Assembly: GCA_021163295.1 (NCBI GenBank)
Contig: JAGGXD010000125.1
Location: 1 to 34,339 of the forward strand
Source: Bacteroidales bacterium
GTDB taxonomy: Bacteria; Bacteroidota; Bacteroidia; Bacteroidales; VadinHA17
DNA length: 34,339 bases
Reading direction: 5' to 3'
Part shown: positions 1 through 6,768 of the stretch, piece after piece
Layout: every line of letters starts with the position of its first letter
Numbering within the stretch: position 1 is the first letter of the stretch
The notes under the pieces: generated by a model
Told to the model about the DNA's origin: nothing
The model's input: the letters and a program-made list of their open reading frames with translations, nothing else
Databases searched by the model: none
Program-made: the position numbers and the translations under genes

Positions 1-148
1 AATTATATATACGAATGATAAAGATCATAGGTTTGAAAATTGTAAGATAATATTTTTACAACGTTTTTATTATTATCAACAATATTATCAGATTGTCAAA
101 TATCTAAAAATTGATATTTTCCAAGTCAATAAAACTATATGAAAAAAA

Positions 149-1060
149 ATGTTTAACAAATTAATTGCCAATTTATTACCCTATTTCCCCGAGAAATTTG
201 TATGGCTTTTTTCAAAATCCTATATCGCCGGTGAAAGTGTAGAGGACGCATTAAAGGTATCAAAAGAACTCAACAAACAAGGGATAATGGTTACCCTTGA
301 TGTTCTTGGTGAATTTATTAATACTCTCGATGAGGCAGAAGATAATAAAAATCAATATCTGGAGTTAATAGAACTATCTGAAAAAAATAAGATCGACGGG
401 AATTATTCTGTTAAACCTACTATGTTCGGACTATTAATCGACAAGGAAATTTGTTACAAAAAAATCAGGGAAATTGTTATTAAAGCTGTCGAATACAACA
501 ATTTTATCCGCGTTGATATGGAAGATTCACAATGTGTTGATATGGAAATAAAATTATTCAGAAAACTTAAAAATGAATTTCCTGATAATGTTGGCCTCGT
601 ATTCCAGTCTTATATGAAACGTACACTGGATGATTTAAAAAGTTTAATGGATATTCATTCTGAAGAATCACCCTTGAATTACAGACTTTGCAAAGGAATT
701 TATGTTGAATCACCTGAGGTAGCATACAAGAAATATGAAGATGTAAACAATCACTTTCTGGAAGATATTGAATTTATGTTGAAGAATGACATTTATTCAG
801 GAATTGCCACTCATGACAAACCCCTGGTTGAAGGTGCCTATAAGCTTATTGAGAAATATAATGTTCCGAAAGAGAAGTATGAATTCCAAATGTTATACGG
901 TGTGACACCGGCACTTAGAAAGTCGATTGTTGACAAAGGGCACAGGATGAGAGTTTATGTTCCTTTTGGGAAAGAGTGGTTCGGTTATTCAACCCGCCGC
1001 CTAAAAGAAAATCCTAAAATGGCAAGTCTTATTATTAAAGCAATCTTTTTTAAAGGATAA
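149..1060 (+). CDS. Proline dehydrogenase (FAD-dependent, monofunctional)
   Basis: This 303-residue protein looks like a monofunctional proline dehydrogenase, which oxidises L-proline to pyrroline-5-carboxylate and passes electrons through FAD to the quinone pool. The best signature is near the C-terminus, YVPFGKEWFGYSTRRLKENP (about residues 270-290), the substrate-binding helix with the paired arginines typical of the family. IRVDMEDS (about 118-126) and YRLCKGIYVE (about 176-186) fit the beta/alpha barrel. The length is normal for stand-alone enzymes; no aldehyde dehydrogenase domain is fused. The start follows an A-run with no clear Shine-Dalgarno, common in Bacteroidota. No pyrroline-5-carboxylate dehydrogenase lies beside it, so the second step must be encoded elsewhere. 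The family call is firm; electron acceptor and physiological role are inferred. Confidence 0.9.
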   Translation: MFNKLIANLLPYFPEKFVWLFSKSYIAGESVEDALKVSKELNKQGIMVTLDVLGEFINTLDEAEDNKNQYLELIELSEKNKIDGNYSVKPTMFGLLIDKEICYKKIREIVIKAVEYNNFIRVDMEDSQCVDMEIKLFRKLKNEFPDNVGLVFQSYMKRTLDDLKSLMDIHSEESPLNYRLCKGIYVESPEVAYKKYEDVNNHFLEDIEFMLKNDIYSGIATHDKPLVEGAYKLIEKYNVPKEKYEFQMLYGVTPALRKSIVDKGHRMRVYVPFGKEWFGYSTRRLKENPKMASLIIKAIFFKG

Positions 1061-1108
1061 CAGAAGAAGTGCCTAAAGTGAACTAAAGTCGAAGATCATG
1101 AATTATAT

Positions 1109-1132
1109 TTTACAATAATACTATATTGTAAA
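1109..1132. promoter_or_regulatory. 9-bp perfect inverted repeat upstream of the DUF1858 gene
   Basis: TTTACAATA (1109-1117) and TATTGTAAA (1124-1132) are perfect inverted arms around a 6-nt spacer, 26 bp before the start at 1158 and 49 bp after the proline dehydrogenase stop. No T-run follows, so an operator is as plausible as a weak terminator. No regulator can be named. Confidence 0.35.
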
Positions 1133-1157
1133 CAAAAATTCACAAAGAAAAAAGCGC

Positions 1158-1415
1158 ATGATAGATAAAACTATTACTATTGAAGATCTGGTTGAAACCA
1201 TCTCCGGATCAGTAAGATACCTAATGGAAAAAGGAATTAAGTGCATTGCATGCGGGGAACCAATATGGGGGACACTCGAAGAGGCTGCGAAAGAAAAAGG
1301 CTTTAACGATGAAGATATCAGGAAATTTGTCAGTGATCTGAATAATCTTAATAGCGGTGAAACAAAAGATGAAACAAACAGAATAATCAATATAAAAAAA
1401 ATGAATGCCGGTTAG
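1158..1415 (+). CDS. DUF1858 domain protein, small, CxxC-containing
   Basis: An 85-residue protein of the DUF1858 type, a small alpha-helical domain often found with hybrid-cluster or redox proteins. The family pattern is visible: an acidic start (ITIEDLVETI), YLMEKGIKCIACGEPIWGT with a CxxC pair (about residues 29-32), then LEEAAKEKGF and a final DLNNL. The C-terminal 20 residues are polar and probably disordered. Its stop overlaps the stop of the convergent hldD gene by 4 bp, so the two transcripts must run into each other. Biochemical function is not known for the family; metal or cofactor binding by the two cysteines is an inference. Confidence 0.8.
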   Translation: MIDKTITIEDLVETISGSVRYLMEKGIKCIACGEPIWGTLEEAAKEKGFNDEDIRKFVSDLNNLNSGETKDETNRIINIKKMNAG

Positions 1416-2377
1416 TTATATCCATGAGAGTTAAGATAATTCCGTACATAATCTGCAATACCATCTTCAAACGAAATAAACGGTTTTGTAAATCCTATTG
1501 ATCTTAGTTTTGTAATATCAGCCTGAGTAAAATACTGGTACTTATCACGAATATCCTCAGGGGTATCGATATATTCAATATTTTCATCTAACCCCATAGC
1601 TTTAAAAACACCTTTAGCAAGATCGTTAAAGGTTCTTGCAGTGCCCGTACCCAGATTATAAATGCCCGGATTTTTCCTCAGGTGCATAAGAAAGATCAAT
1701 ACATCAATAACATCTTTAACATAAATAAAATCCCGAGCCTGTTCACCATCTTTGAAACCGGGATTATGCGAACGAAAAAGTTTTATTTTTCCGGTTTTCT
1801 TTTTCTGGTTATAAGCATGAAATATAACAGAAGCCATTCTGTTTTTATGATACTCATTTGGACCATAGACATTAAAAAATTTAAGTCCTGCCCAATAATA
1901 GGGTTTCCTTTCCTGTTTTATTACCCATTTGTCAAATTCGTTTTTCGATTCTCCATATGGATTAAGTGGCTTGAGCTTGTTCACAATCATGTGATTATCT
2001 TCATAACCAAACTCTCCGAGACCATATGTTGCAGCAGAGGAGGCATATATCAGGGGAATACCAAATTCAACACATAACATCCAAACCTTTTTTGAGTATC
2101 CCAGATTCAAATTTTCAAACACTGATTCATTAAACTCCGTTGTATCTGTTCTGGCGCCTAAATGAAAAACAAATTGAACAAACCGGTGGTTTTCCCTGAG
2201 CCAATTAAAAAACATATTCCGGTCAACCTTATCTGAATAAATTTTACCGTCAAAATTTTTATTCTTTTCAGGCTTTGAAAAATCATCAACCAGAATAATA
2301 TCTTTAAAGCCTTTTTCATTGAGGCCGGCAACCAGATTACTGGCAATAAAACCTGCTGCTCCGGTAACTACTATCAT
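1412..2377 (-). CDS. hldD: ADP-L-glycero-D-manno-heptose 6-epimerase
   Basis: This short-chain dehydrogenase/reductase-fold protein of 321 residues matches HldD (RfaD), which epimerises ADP-D-glycero- to ADP-L-glycero-D-manno-heptose for the LPS inner core, in the cytoplasm. The NADP-binding loop GAAGFIAS is at residues 6-13. The catalytic region reads YASSAATYG (111-119) and YGESK (Tyr141, Lys145), the same spacing as E. coli HldD. FNVYGPNE and the region around HNPGFKDGEQARDF are typical of the family rather than of generic UDP-sugar epimerases. It is the last gene of a minus-strand run after mqnB and mqnD, 26 bp downstream of mqnD, so co-transcription is likely although the pathways are unrelated. 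The other heptose genes are not in the window. Confidence 0.93.
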   Translation of the reverse strand: MIVVTGAAGFIASNLVAGLNEKGFKDIILVDDFSKPEKNKNFDGKIYSDKVDRNMFFNWLRENHRFVQFVFHLGARTDTTEFNESVFENLNLGYSKKVWMLCVEFGIPLIYASSAATYGLGEFGYEDNHMIVNKLKPLNPYGESKNEFDKWVIKQERKPYYWAGLKFFNVYGPNEYHKNRMASVIFHAYNQKKKTGKIKLFRSHNPGFKDGEQARDFIYVKDVIDVLIFLMHLRKNPGIYNLGTGTARTFNDLAKGVFKAMGLDENIEYIDTPEDIRDKYQYFTQADITKLRSIGFTKPFISFEDGIADYVRNYLNSHGYN

Positions 2378-2403
2378 ATCAAATTATTTTGCCTGTTAAA
2401 CAT

Positions 2404-3234
2404 TTATCCCTGAAACATGTCCCTGTTTACCTCAGGTATCAAACCGGAATGCTCAGCTCTATTATATAGCTCTTTAATAGCATCCTTCCCTTTTTCCCCA
2501 AGATTAAAAGTGAATTCATTTACATACAGATTGATATGTTTACGAATCACTTCATCTTCCACCGATTGGGCATGTTTCTTAATATAATCAGATGAGTCCA
2601 GAGGATGTTCTTCCGCATAACTTAAACTCGTCTTAAGAATACGATTAACTTTCTTTCTTATTTCCCCGGGCAAATCTCTTCTGATCATAATTCCCCCAAG
2701 CGGGATTGGCAGATGGGTTTTCTTTTCCCAGTACTCCCCAAGATCCATTATTTTTTTCAGTCCTTTGCGGGAATATGTAAACCGTGACTCGTGAATAATA
2801 AGTCCGGCATCAGTCTCTCCACTCAGAACAACATCTTCAATATCCGAGAAAAGATATTCCTTTTTCTTTTTTACATCAGGATAAGCAATTCCAAGAAGCA
2901 GGTTAGCCGTGGTATATTTGCCTGGAACAGCTATTACCAAATCACTTATCTCATTGGGATAAATTTTTTTCTTACTGATAAGCAGAGGTCCGTTTTTATA
3001 TCCCAGTGCACTCCCGGTATTCAGAATCTTAAAATAATCAGAGACATGTGCATAAGCATGAAAACTCAACTTGGTAACATCCGGAATTAATTCAAAAGCC
3101 ATTGTATTTAGCTCCTCAACATCAGCTAAAACAACCTCAAAAGAAATTCCCTCAAGATTGATCTTCTTATTTACAATAGCATCAAAAATATATGTGTCAT
3201 TCGGACAGGTTGAAAAACCAAGTTTCAGTTTCAT
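2404..3234 (-). CDS. mqnD: 1,4-dihydroxy-6-naphthoate synthase (futalosine pathway)
   Basis: A 276-residue periplasmic-binding-protein-fold enzyme that matches MqnD, which converts cyclic dehypoxanthinyl futalosine to 1,4-dihydroxy-6-naphthoate in the alternative menaquinone route. The N-terminus LKLGFSTCPNDTYIFDAIV is the family hallmark; VTKLSFHAY (about 53-61), LLISKKK (about 85-91), GETDAGLIIHESRFTY (about 139-154) and LPIPLGGIMIRRDL (about 176-189) follow in the expected order. Length is normal. mqnB lies 34 bp upstream on the same strand, which strongly supports the assignment. No signal peptide is seen, consistent with a cytoplasmic enzyme. mqnA, mqnC and mqnE are not in this window. 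Confidence 0.94.
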   Translation of the reverse strand: MKLKLGFSTCPNDTYIFDAIVNKKINLEGISFEVVLADVEELNTMAFELIPDVTKLSFHAYAHVSDYFKILNTGSALGYKNGPLLISKKKIYPNEISDLVIAVPGKYTTANLLLGIAYPDVKKKKEYLFSDIEDVVLSGETDAGLIIHESRFTYSRKGLKKIMDLGEYWEKKTHLPIPLGGIMIRRDLPGEIRKKVNRILKTSLSYAEEHPLDSSDYIKKHAQSVEDEVIRKHINLYVNEFTFNLGEKGKDAIKELYNRAEHSGLIPEVNRDMFQG

Positions 3235-3268
3235 ATTTAAAGTTTCTGAATTCCTAAATTATTTACTA

Positions 3269-3949
3269 TTACATTTTTGACAAAACCTTTTGAAGTGCTT
3301 CGTTAGATGAATTCACCGCTAATTGAACATCCCATAATTTCCTGTTCCTTTCCTCAACAAAATTTGATATCCCCCTCAATTCTATAAAAGGAATGTTTTC
3401 CATTAAACAAATATAGAAAAATGTAGCACCCTCCATCGATTCAATATCCGGATTAAATTTATCACGATATAAAGAAATTGTTTCACTACTCCCGCTTACA
3501 CAATTAACTGTGATTCCGGATACACAGGGAATGTCTTTTATTATTCCAGAATCGAAATTAGCTGGATTTACAAGCTTCCCTCCTGAGTATGGTAGTTTAT
3601 CCGGCGAACAAATTCCTTCCTCAAACAGAGTAACAAACTTGTTTTTATTCTCCACTCCAAGATCAGCAAACTGCTCATTAAGTACCTGAACTACAGATCC
3701 AATATGAAGTTTTTTATTATAGCTCCCAGCTATACCAACCTGAATAACAAAATCATAAACTTCAGCAGTAACAAATTTCATTAACAAATAAGCAGTAGAA
3801 ATACTTCCAACGCCTGTTATTATCACATCAATACTATGGTTATTATACATGTATTTCCCAAAATGAGGATCAGGTTGATTTTTCAATTTAAATTTACCTA
3901 CCAAAGGGCTAACCTCTGGTAAAGTGGCTGAAAGTATCAGAATTTTCAT
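3269..3949 (-). CDS. mqnB: Futalosine hydrolase
   Basis: This roughly 226-residue nucleosidase of the MTA/SAH-nucleosidase (PNP) superfamily is assigned as MqnB, which cleaves futalosine to dehypoxanthinyl futalosine and hypoxanthine. The start MKILILSATLPEVSPL is characteristic. GVGSISTAY, VQVGIAGSY and the catalytic-region pattern ESMEGATFFYICL followed by ELRGISNFVEERN are visible in order. I place the start at the ATG at 3949; an in-frame TTG at 3970 would add seven residues but the family begins at MKI. The downstream neighbour mqnD is in the same pathway. It is divergent from the pterin gene at 4047, with a 97-bp shared upstream region. A generic MTA nucleosidase is possible, but the neighbour makes futalosine much more likely. 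Confidence 0.92.
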   Translation of the reverse strand: MKILILSATLPEVSPLVGKFKLKNQPDPHFGKYMYNNHSIDVIITGVGSISTAYLLMKFVTAEVYDFVIQVGIAGSYNKKLHIGSVVQVLNEQFADLGVENKNKFVTLFEEGICSPDKLPYSGGKLVNPANFDSGIIKDIPCVSGITVNCVSGSSETISLYRDKFNPDIESMEGATFFYICLMENIPFIELRGISNFVEERNRKLWDVQLAVNSSNEALQKVLSKM

Positions 3950-4046
3950 TGTTCTTTTGAAATAAATCAAATAAATGGATATCTTGGTTCCCTTAAAAAA
4001 TTACAAAATTAATTATTATATTTTGAATCGCCTATTTTAATATTGT

Positions 4047-4466
4047 ATGCCAATGATTTATTTAACCCGCAGGGAGAAATTCAGTGCAGCTCACCGGATG
4101 TATAAAAATGGGTGGTCAGATAGTAAGAACCAGGAAGTATTCGGTGATTGCTCCAATCCAAACTGGCATGGACATAATTATATTTTATTTGTTACCGTAA
4201 AAGGTAATATAAATTCTGAAACCGGCTACCTTGTTAATCTTAAAACATTAGGTTCAATAATCAGAGAAAATGTAATTCAAAAGATTGATCATAAGAACAT
4301 GAACCTGGAAGTTGACTTTATGGATGGGAAAGTTGCATCATCTGAGAATCTGGCTGTCTCGATATGGGAAGTTCTGGATCCGAAAGTAAAAATGTTAGGG
4401 ATTGAGCTTCACAAAATAAAAATTGAAGAAACTGAAAATAATTTTATTGAATATTTTGGAAAATAA
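4047..4466 (+). CDS. 6-pyruvoyl-tetrahydropterin synthase family protein (PTPS/QueD)
   Basis: This 139-residue protein belongs to the PTPS/QueD family, acting on dihydroneopterin triphosphate. Zinc ligands are His16 (in FSAAHR), His41 and His43 (HGH). The catalytic cysteine is Cys35 in FGDCSNPNWHGHNY, six residues before the HGH as in animal PTPS, rather than four as in E. coli QueD. The Asp-His pair is IDHKN (Asp81, His82) and the pterin-anchoring glutamate is Glu128 in EETENN. From what I recall of human PTPS the match runs over nearly the whole length. folE, the preceding pathway step, starts 9 bp after its stop. The product could be 6-pyruvoyl-tetrahydropterin or, if it acts as QueD, 6-carboxy-tetrahydropterin for queuosine; the sequence alone does not decide. 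Confidence 0.88.
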   Translation: MPMIYLTRREKFSAAHRMYKNGWSDSKNQEVFGDCSNPNWHGHNYILFVTVKGNINSETGYLVNLKTLGSIIRENVIQKIDHKNMNLEVDFMDGKVASSENLAVSIWEVLDPKVKMLGIELHKIKIEETENNFIEYFGK

Positions 4467-4475
4467 AATCAGCTT

Positions 4476-5111
4476 ATGGAAATTATAAATAATGGATACG
4501 GGAATGACTCTGGTGACGGTTATGCTAAAATTGACCGGTGGAATGATAAAACAATCAAAGAAATGGCTTTTCATTACAAAAAAATTCTTGATCTTATTGG
4601 AGAGGATTCAAGCAGGGAAGGGTTATTAGAAACTCCTGTTCGTGTTGCAAAAGCTATACAGTTCCTTACACAAGGATATAATACCGAACCACATGAGATA
4701 ATCAAGAGTGCTAAATTCAAAGAAGATTATCAGCAAATGGTACTGGTAAAAGATATTGAACTGCATTCACTTTGTGAACATCATATGATCCCATTTTTCG
4801 GAAGGGCACATATTGCATATATTCCAAATGGTTATATTACCGGACTGAGCAAAATTGCACGTGTTGTTGATGCTTATGCCCGGCGGCTGCAGGTACAAGA
4901 ACGTCTTACGGTACAAATAAGGGACTGTATTCAGGAAACTCTGAATCCGATTGGTGTAGCAGTTGTTATTGAAGCACAGCATATGTGCATGATAATGAGG
5001 GGTGTGCAAAAATTAAATTCGGTAACCACTACTTCTGCCTTTACAGGCGAATTCCTTAAAGAGCCAACACGTCAAGAGTTTATTCACATCATCAGTTCCA
5101 AGCTTCATTAA
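4476..5111 (+). CDS. folE: GTP cyclohydrolase I
   Basis: A 211-residue GTP cyclohydrolase I, which turns GTP into 7,8-dihydroneopterin triphosphate. Zinc ligands Cys100 and His103 (LCEHH) and Cys171 (QHMCMIMRG) have exactly the spacing of E. coli FolE (110, 113, 181). [20 protein letters not shown] (124-143) and the C-terminal [13 protein letters not shown] (181-193) are diagnostic. The first 25 residues are a polar extension before the conserved core. It directly follows the PTPS-like gene with a 9-bp gap, so the two form a pterin operon. Its product may feed both folate and the PTPS reaction. Confidence 0.96.
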   Translation: MEIINNGYGNDSGDGYAKIDRWNDKTIKEMAFHYKKILDLIGEDSSREGLLETPVRVAKAIQFLTQGYNTEPHEIIKSAKFKEDYQQMVLVKDIELHSLCEHHMIPFFGRAHIAYIPNGYITGLSKIARVVDAYARRLQVQERLTVQIRDCIQETLNPIGVAVVIEAQHMCMIMRGVQKLNSVTTTSAFTGEFLKEPTRQEFIHIISSKLH

Positions 5112-5152
5112 TTAATAAAAAAGGTTCATTCGGAAAATGAATAGGTATCAGA

Positions 5153-5572
5153 TGGAATAATGGAAGAATGGAATAGTGGAAAGATGGAAAGAAAAAACAT
5201 TAATAGAGGGCTTAAACAATTAATAAAATTTTAGGTATAGACTTTCAGAGCGTACAAATTCAATAATTAAATCTAAATTTGAAAATTGGTGTAATTGTTT
5301 TATAGTTTCATAAGCGATTGATAGTTGCGGTAAGAAAATAATTTTCAGAAATAAATTTCAAATTTCGAATATCAAATGATAAATAATAAAGTTAAGTATG
5401 ATTTACAGGAACTTTAACATTTATTATTCAACATTCGACATTTATTATTTAAAATACAGCGACAATCTTTAATACACTACTAAAAAGGATGGTAATTGGG
5501 ATGGTACATTCTATCAAATTAAAAAGTATTTATAGTGAATTTTCACGTATATATCAATATTCCATTATTCCA
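5153..5572. repeat. Outer inverted repeat, 13 bp perfect, arms 394 bp apart
   Basis: TGGAATAATGGAA at 5153-5165 is the exact reverse complement of TTCCATTATTCCA at 5560-5572. Each arm continues into a degenerate run of the same style: purine-rich to about 5190 on the left, pyrimidine-rich to about 5590 on the right. The inner inverted repeat at 5360-5443 lies between them. Confidence 0.7.
5360..5443. repeat. Inner imperfect inverted repeat, 34-bp arms, 16-bp loop
   Basis: The left arm at 5360-5393 aligns without gaps to the reverse complement of 5410-5443 at 27 of 34 positions (hand count). The unpaired middle is 5394-5409. On RNA or single-stranded DNA it would form a long AT-rich hairpin. 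It has no T-run, so it does not look like a rho-independent terminator. Confidence 0.7.
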
Positions 5573-5631
5573 ACTTTCCAATTTTCCAAAATAACTACGT
5601 ATTATCCTGAAAAACTATAAAAAATATCACT

Positions 5632-6507
5632 ATGAAAGCATATATATTCCCGGGTCAGGGAGCCCAGTTTGTTGGAATGGGAAAAGAATTATACAATACC
5701 TCCGGGCAGGCGAAAGAAATGTTTGAGAAAGCTAATGATATTCTTGGTTTTAGAATTACTGATATTATGTTTGAAGGAACTGATGAAGATTTGAAACAAA
5801 CGAAGGTAACCCAACCTGCCATTTTTCTGCATTCTACAATCCTTGCTACAACTTTAGGAGATGATTATAAGCCTGATATGGTTGCAGGACATTCTCTTGG
5901 TGAGTTTTCAGCCCTTGTAGCCAACAAATCATTATTATTTGAAGATGGTTTAACACTGGTTAGTAAACGGGCAATGGCTATGCAAAAAGCATGTGAAGCA
6001 GAGCCATCTACGATGGCAGCAATACTGGGAATGGAAGATAAATTAATAGAACAGGTTTGTAACGAGATTGATGACATTGTTGTTCCTGCAAATTATAACA
6101 GTCCCGGCCAGGTTGTAATCTCAGGATCATTAACCGGTGTTCAAAAAGCTTTGGATAAACTCCGGGAACATGGAGCAAAAAGGGTTATCCAGCTAAAAGT
6201 CGGGGGAGCTTTTCATTCACCCTTAATGATACCTGCAAAGAATGAGTTGGAAAAATCAATTACACAGACACTTTTTTCAGTACCTGCTTGTCCTGTTTAT
6301 CAAAATGCTACTGCCAAACCTTCAACTGATATTCAGACAATAAGGAAAAACTTAATTGACCAGTTAACATCACCGGTAAAATGGACTCAAACTGTTAGAA
6401 ATATGCTTACCGACGGCGCTTCATCATTCACTGAAGTAGGTCCGGGCAAAGTACTCCAGGGACTGGTTAAAAAAGTTGACCCGAATGCAGATGCACAGAG
6501 CGCCTGA
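5632..6507 (+). CDS. fabD: Malonyl-CoA:ACP transacylase
   Basis: A 291-residue FabD, which loads malonyl groups from CoA onto acyl carrier protein to feed fatty-acid elongation. The oxyanion-hole region FPGQGAQFVGMG is at residues 6-17. The nucleophile is Ser88 in GHSLGEFSAL, the malonate-binding arginine is Arg113 in SKRAMAMQ, and the catalytic histidine is His195 in GGAFHSPLM. The C-terminal FTEVGPGKVLQGL completes the fold. The length is slightly below the usual 300-310. It is transcribed alone, with a long repeat-rich gap before it and a convergent gene after it. No other fab genes are near. Confidence 0.96.
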   Translation: MKAYIFPGQGAQFVGMGKELYNTSGQAKEMFEKANDILGFRITDIMFEGTDEDLKQTKVTQPAIFLHSTILATTLGDDYKPDMVAGHSLGEFSALVANKSLLFEDGLTLVSKRAMAMQKACEAEPSTMAAILGMEDKLIEQVCNEIDDIVVPANYNSPGQVVISGSLTGVQKALDKLREHGAKRVIQLKVGGAFHSPLMIPAKNELEKSITQTLFSVPACPVYQNATAKPSTDIQTIRKNLIDQLTSPVKWTQTVRNMLTDGASSFTEVGPGKVLQGLVKKVDPNADAQSA

Positions 6508-6768
6508 GCGGAAAATAAATTCATGGCTGAAACTTTGAAGCATACAAGCAGAATAATTCGCATAATTTCTTAAAATGAATTTCGAACAAGGAACACCGAT
6601 TTTAGATTTTAAAAATAATCCTTGCTTAATAGAAACTTCAAAATTCGTTATTCGTTTACTTAGCGAAGCGATCTCACGAACATAATAAAAATTATTAATT
6701 TTGTGAGTAATCCTTGTTCATTATTCATCTTAACAACTATATATTTATGTATAGTCAAGTGCGAAACT
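6508..6768. other. Convergent intergenic region with nested repeats
   Basis: This 261-bp gap separates the 3' ends of fabD and the PEP/pyruvate-binding gene and has no coding signal. GAACAAGGA (6584-6592) and its reverse complement (6711-6719) bracket most of it. TAATCCTTG occurs twice in the same orientation (6616-6624, 6708-6716). The 53-bp hairpin element copy 1 (6658-6710) sits inside. Confidence 0.6.
6658..6710. repeat. 53-bp interspersed palindromic element, copy 1
   Basis: This copy aligns without gaps to 28027-28079 at 44 of 53 positions (hand count). Arms CTCACGAA (6673-6680) and TTTGTGAG (6700-6707) pair with one G-T wobble. Inside, TAATAA (6683-6688) pairs with TTATTA (6692-6697) around an AAA loop. 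It lies about 150 bp after the fabD stop. Confidence 0.75.

Larger units (their letters stand above)
5112..5631. other. 520-bp gene-free region with nested inverted repeats
   Basis: No convincing coding region, RNA gene or terminator is visible between folE and fabD. The stretch is very AT-rich. It contains two nested pairs of inverted sequences, described separately: an outer 13-bp perfect pair (5153-5165 with 5560-5572) inside longer imperfect purine-rich and pyrimidine-rich tracts, and an inner 34-bp pair (5360-5393 with 5410-5443). The fabD promoter must lie in its right end, but I see no clear TAnnTTTG box there. Confidence 0.6.

Noticed and set aside
4017-4025. TATATTTTG before the PTPS gene as a -7 box
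   Set aside because: It has three bases instead of two between TA and TTTG, and no -33 partner at the right distance.
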